Below are positions 5,749 to 8,902 of a DNA stretch of 8,902 nt, one piece after another; position 1 is the first letter of the stretch, and the number at the start of each line of letters is the position of its first letter. A program made the translations under genes and the position numbers. Source of the DNA: Cohaesibacteraceae bacterium (lineage in GTDB: Bacteria > Pseudomonadota > Alphaproteobacteria > Rhizobiales > Cohaesibacteraceae). Location of the stretch: assembly GCA_016764535.1 (NCBI GenBank), contig JAESRR010000009.1, forward strand, positions 39,699 to 48,600, in the 5' to 3' direction. The notes beneath the pieces are model-generated. The model was not told the DNA's origin, did no database searches, and saw only the letters and a program-made list of their open reading frames with translations.

Positions 5749-6582
5749 ATGATCTTTAAGAAAATAGCATCCAATCGAACGGCAGAAGCAATTATTGCAC
5801 AGCTGGAGGGGCTTGTTCTTGAGGGTGTATTGCGGGTTGGTGATAGATTGCCGGCTGAAAGAGAGCTGGCTGCCCGCATGGATGTATCCCGCCCGGTTTT
5901 ACGCGAAGCTCTGAAGGACATGGAAGATCGTAACCTGATAGAGGCACGCCATGGCGGTGGAACATACATCGCCAATGTTATAGGCACGGTGTTTTCCGAC
6001 GCAATCGTTTCCATTATTCACCGTCATCCCAAGGCACTCGCGGACTATTTTGAATTTCGAAGGGATCTGGAAGGTATGACTGCCGCGCATGCAGCCAACC
6101 GTGCAACCGATATAGACCGTCAAATTCTCACTCGCATTTTCAATCAAATGAAAAAATATCACGAGACAGGCACGCTGGATCAGGAAATAGAAGCAGACAT
6201 TGAATTTCATATGGCAATTGGAGAAGCCAGTCATAATATGATGCTGCTTCACACTTTGCGTTCCTGTTACAAATTGCTGGTTGATGGCGTGTTTTATTCG
6301 CGCAAATCACTTTACGGCATGCAAGGCGTTCAGGAAATTGTTCTCGAACAACACCAGGCAATTTATGACGCCATCATGAATAGGGATAGCGTAAGTGCAA
6401 GAAACGCTGCTGTTGATCATATTGCTTACGTAGAGCTGACCCTGAGCCGGGCGGAAAAACAGGACAAACGCGCTTCATTTTCACAGATGCGTCTTGAGCA
6501 GATGGATCTAAGGGAAAAACCACGTCGTCGTAGTATTGCGAGTGCCCCGGCAAACCCTGAAACTTCGAATTCAAATAGTTAG
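5749..6582 (+). CDS. GntR-family (FadR subfamily, FCD domain) transcriptional regulator
   Basis: A 277-residue regulator. The N-terminal winged helix-turn-helix (about residues 5-75) carries the GntR signature: GDRLPAERELAARMDVSR (31-48), PVLREAL (49-55) and the wing GGGTYI (69-74). The C-terminal FCD domain (about 95-235) keeps all four likely metal-binding residues, D150, H154, H202 and H224. These normally bind a metal that holds a carboxylate ligand. A charged, low-complexity tail of about 40 residues follows. It is the first gene of the lut operon, with lutA starting 31 bases downstream. It is therefore probably an LldR/LutR-type regulator that responds to lactate or a related hydroxy acid; GlcC-like glycolate sensing is also possible. 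The ATG has GGGG 4 bases upstream, a modest site. An inverted repeat over its own promoter suggests autoregulation (inference). Confidence 0.93.
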   Translation: MIFKKIASNRTAEAIIAQLEGLVLEGVLRVGDRLPAERELAARMDVSRPVLREALKDMEDRNLIEARHGGGTYIANVIGTVFSDAIVSIIHRHPKALADYFEFRRDLEGMTAAHAANRATDIDRQILTRIFNQMKKYHETGTLDQEIEADIEFHMAIGEASHNMMLLHTLRSCYKLLVDGVFYSRKSLYGMQGVQEIVLEQHQAIYDAIMNRDSVSARNAAVDHIAYVELTLSRAEKQDKRASFSQMRLEQMDLREKPRRRSIASAPANPETSNSNS

Positions 6583-6613
6583 AATAACCCGCTTTGGACC
6601 AGAGACACCCCAC

Positions 6614-7435
6614 ATGACAATCAGTACGCAAACGCTTGATTTATTCGATTCAAATCCGAAAATACAACCAAATGTCGGTCTATTTGTAACCTGCCTGGTT
6701 GACTTGTTTCGCCCCAGTGTTGGATTTTCAGCTGTAAAATTACTCGAGGACGCCGGTTGCCGTGTCGATGTACCTGTGAGTCAGACCTGTTGTGGACAGC
6801 CAGCATACAATTCAGGCGACAAGGCAGATACACGCGATATTGCAAAAAACACAATCAAGGCATTCGAACGCTTTGACTATGTGGTCGCGCCTTCCGGGTC
6901 ATGCGCCGGAATGCTGAAAAAACACTACCCCGAACTTTTTAAGGACGATGCGGACTGGCTTAAGCGCGCCAATGCTCTTGCCGAAAAAACACATGAGCTT
7001 ATCAGTTTTCTCACAGACCATTTGGGCATTGAAAAGGTTGAAGCGACATTTAACGGCACTGCCACCTATCATGACAGCTGTGCCGGATTGCGCGAACTGG
7101 ACATTTCATCACAACCGCGAAAACTACTGGCAAGTGTGACAGGTTTATCCCTGCAGGAAATGAACGACCCCGATGTGTGCTGCGGCTTTGGCGGCACCTT
7201 TGCCATAAAATATGGTGACATCTCCAACGCCATCGTCAGTAAAAAAACCAAAAACATTGTCGCAGTTGAACCCGATTTACTTATTGCCGGTGATTTGGGC
7301 TGTCTGATGAATATGGCCGGCAAGCTAAAACGGCAGGGCTCGTCGATTAAAGTGCGCCATGTCGCAGAAATCCTGGCCGATATGACCGACACACCGGCTA
7401 TCGGTATGCCGGGCAATGCGGGAGAAAATTCATGA
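6614..7435 (+). CDS. lutA: L-lactate utilisation protein LutA (LldE), CCG-domain (Fe-S) protein
   Basis: LutA is a cysteine-rich subunit of the LutABC complex, which oxidises L-lactate to pyruvate. The 273-residue product contains two tandem CCG domains: C27, C59-C60-G61 and C97 in the first, and C156, C189-C190-G191 and C230 in the second. In this family the terminal CxxC is reduced to a single Cys (SGSCAGM, LGCLMN). Such domains bind iron-sulfur clusters, as in heterodisulfide reductase and GlcF. The frame extends upstream to a TTG at 6536 inside the regulator gene. The ATG at 6614 is preferred because the family consensus (NVGLFVTCLVDLFRP) begins soon after it and it falls 31 bases past the regulator stop. 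The ribosome site is weak (GAGA about 8 bases upstream). It overlaps lutB by four bases (ATGA). Confidence 0.95.
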   Translation: MTISTQTLDLFDSNPKIQPNVGLFVTCLVDLFRPSVGFSAVKLLEDAGCRVDVPVSQTCCGQPAYNSGDKADTRDIAKNTIKAFERFDYVVAPSGSCAGMLKKHYPELFKDDADWLKRANALAEKTHELISFLTDHLGIEKVEATFNGTATYHDSCAGLRELDISSQPRKLLASVTGLSLQEMNDPDVCCGFGGTFAIKYGDISNAIVSKKTKNIVAVEPDLLIAGDLGCLMNMAGKLKRQGSSIKVRHVAEILADMTDTPAIGMPGNAGENS

Positions 7436-8859
7436 CAATCACCTCCCCCGCTTTCAAACAAAATTCAAAAGACGCGCTAAACAACAAGACCCTGCAAAAG
7501 GCTCTGCTGAACGTCGAGAGCGGGTTCATCAACAAACGCAAGAAATCCATTGTAAATCTTCCAGAATTTGATGCTTTGCGAGATGAAGGTAAGGCAATCA
7601 AGGACCACACGCTGGCGCATCTGGATTTATATCTTGAAGAATATGAAAAAAACGTCATTGCATCGGGCGGTCATGTGCATTGGGCGCAAACCGCTGAAGA
7701 CGCCTGCAAACAGATTTTGGATATTTGCAAAAATGTTAATGCAAAAACGGTGACCAAGGGCAAGAGCATGATCTCCGAGGAGATGGGGCTCAATGAATAT
7801 CTCGAAGAAAATGATCTTAAAGTTGTCGAAACAGACCTGGGTGAATACATCATCCAGCTGCGCAACGAAAAACCAAGTCACATAATTGCACCGGCTGCTC
7901 ACGTAACCCGGGAACAGGTTGAAGAGGATTTTCGTAAAGCCCATACGCATCTTCCAACAGATCGTAATCTGGATGCACCGGAAAAATTGTTGTCGGAAGC
8001 CCGGGAGGTATTACGGCAACAGTATTTTGCAGCAGAGGTCGGCATCACCGGCGCAAATTTTCTCATCGCTGAAAGTGGCTCCTCGATCATCGTAACCAAC
8101 GAAGGAAACGGAGATCTAACCCAGACTCTTTCAAAAGTTCACATTGTTATTGCGTCGCTGGAAAAAGTTGTCCCGACATTAAATGACGCCAGCCAGCTCC
8201 TGCGCATTCTCGCCAGATCTGCCACCGGACAGGAAATGTCGGTTTACACCACAATTTCCACCGGACCCAAACGCGATGCAGATCCTGATGGTCCAGAAGA
8301 ATATCACGTCATATTACTGGATAATGGCCGTACCGATATGCTCGGAACCGAATATCAGGACATGCTGAGATGCATTCGTTGCGGTGCATGCATGAACCAT
8401 TGCCCGGTTTACCATGCAGTGGGTGGCCATGCCTATGGCTGGGTTTATCCAGGACCAATGGGATCGGTACTGACACCATCGCTCATGGGCGTCGAAAAAT
8501 CGGGTCATCTTCCCAATGCCTCCACATTTTGTGGCCGATGTGAAAGCGTGTGTCCCGTTCGTATTCCATTACCCAAAATGATGCGTCATTGGCGAGAACG
8601 GGAATTTGAACGCCATTTAACGCCTTCAACCCAAAGAATAGGGATTGGCATGTGGGCGTTCTTTGCCAAACGACCCTGGCTTTATCATATGTCTTCTCGC
8701 CTGGGTATGAGTATATTGGGGCGGGCTGGTCGCAAAAAGGGATCTTTTTCAAAAATGCCGCTCGGTGGTGGCTGGACAGATTATCGTGATTTTCCAGCAC
8801 CGGAAGGCCCGACATTTCAAAGCCTGTGGAAGAATCGTGAAAATGGAGATGCAGCATGA
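7432..8859 (+). CDS. lutB: L-lactate utilisation iron-sulfur protein LutB (LldF)
   Basis: LutB is the largest subunit of the LutABC lactate oxidation complex. At 475 residues it is the usual length for the family. An N-terminal LUD domain (about residues 60-300) contains the conserved TKGKSMISEEMGLNEYLE and GITGANFLIAESGSSIIVTNEGN stretches. Next comes a ferredoxin-like part with C314, C317, C320, C324 (CxxCxxCxxxCP) and C367, C370, C374 (CxxCxxxCP), the expected cluster ligands. The C-terminal region (about 385-475) includes the family's WTDYRDFPAPEGPTF stretch. Its ATG overlaps the lutA stop (ATGA), with GGAG 7 bases upstream; its stop overlaps the lutC start in the same way. All three genes are thus translationally linked. 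No truncation or missing key cysteine is seen. Confidence 0.96.
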   Translation: MTITSPAFKQNSKDALNNKTLQKALLNVESGFINKRKKSIVNLPEFDALRDEGKAIKDHTLAHLDLYLEEYEKNVIASGGHVHWAQTAEDACKQILDICKNVNAKTVTKGKSMISEEMGLNEYLEENDLKVVETDLGEYIIQLRNEKPSHIIAPAAHVTREQVEEDFRKAHTHLPTDRNLDAPEKLLSEAREVLRQQYFAAEVGITGANFLIAESGSSIIVTNEGNGDLTQTLSKVHIVIASLEKVVPTLNDASQLLRILARSATGQEMSVYTTISTGPKRDADPDGPEEYHVILLDNGRTDMLGTEYQDMLRCIRCGACMNHCPVYHAVGGHAYGWVYPGPMGSVLTPSLMGVEKSGHLPNASTFCGRCESVCPVRIPLPKMMRHWREREFERHLTPSTQRIGIGMWAFFAKRPWLYHMSSRLGMSILGRAGRKKGSFSKMPLGGGWTDYRDFPAPEGPTFQSLWKNRENGDAA

Positions 8860-8902
8860 GCGGACGTGATGCGATCCTTAAAAGGATCAGGGTTTCCCTT
8901 GA
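8856..8902 (+). CDS. lutC: Lactate utilisation protein LutC (LldG), N-terminus only
   Basis: Only 15 complete codons lie in the window, reading MSGRDAILKRIRVSL. This is the typical opening helix of LutC proteins (a Met-Ser-x-Arg-Asp-x-Ile-Leu pattern). The ATG overlaps the lutB stop (ATGA) and has GGAG 7 bases upstream. The assignment rests mainly on gene order, since lutABC is a standard arrangement. LutC is the small LUD-domain subunit of the lactate oxidation complex. The gene runs off the right edge. Confidence 0.85.
   Translation, partial: MSGRDAILKRIRVSL

Noticed and set aside
6536..6613. Upstream TTG start for lutA inside the regulator gene
   Set aside because: It adds 26 residues not matching LutA proteins. 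The ATG at 6614 lies just after the regulator stop and just before the conserved N-terminus.
1..8902. CRISPR array, insertion sequence, prophage or other mobile element
   Set aside because: No regularly spaced repeats, transposase or integrase frames, or terminal inverted repeats were seen; the genes form ordinary metabolic operons.

Overview
The window carries genes for oxidising small 2-hydroxy acids (glycolate and lactate). Two such systems sit about 2.6 kb apart, pointing away from each other. The organism is most likely an alphaproteobacterium of moderate GC content. This is inferred from the mitochondrial-type (c2-like) cytochrome c, the DUF3422 membrane protein and the glcDEF/lutABC gene types. 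No rRNA or other phylogenetic marker is present to confirm it.

Left arm (minus strand, 3159 to 1): glcD, glcE and glcF, the three subunits of glycolate oxidase, run leftwards as one operon with overlapping stop/start codons. glcF is cut by the window edge. Two start codons needed correction or comment: glcD is best started at the ATG at 3159, behind a GGAG site, and glcE starts at a TTG inside a TTGA overlap.

Middle: a gene-free stretch of about 430 bases (3160-3588) separates glcD from a rightward gene for a very lysine-rich periplasmic cytochrome c (3589-4038). A strong, symmetric terminator follows at 4056-4088. Converging on it from the right is a DUF3422 membrane-anchored protein of unknown function (5550 to 4201, minus strand).

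Right arm (plus strand, 5749 to the end): a FadR-subfamily GntR regulator with an intact FCD metal/ligand site is followed by lutA, lutB and the first 15 codons of lutC, tightly packed as one operon. LutABC is an iron-sulfur L-lactate oxidation complex.

Inferred joint role: glycolate is oxidised to glyoxylate (GlcDEF) and L-lactate to pyruvate (LutABC). The regulator probably senses a 2-hydroxy acid. The cytochrome c is a possible, unproven link to the respiratory chain. Both divergent intergenic regions contain inverted repeats. One pair, A(C/G)TGG-N13-CCA(C/G)T, has the same geometry before glcD and before the regulator gene, which would fit control of both operons by one protein. No transporter, mobile element, CRISPR array or tRNA was seen.
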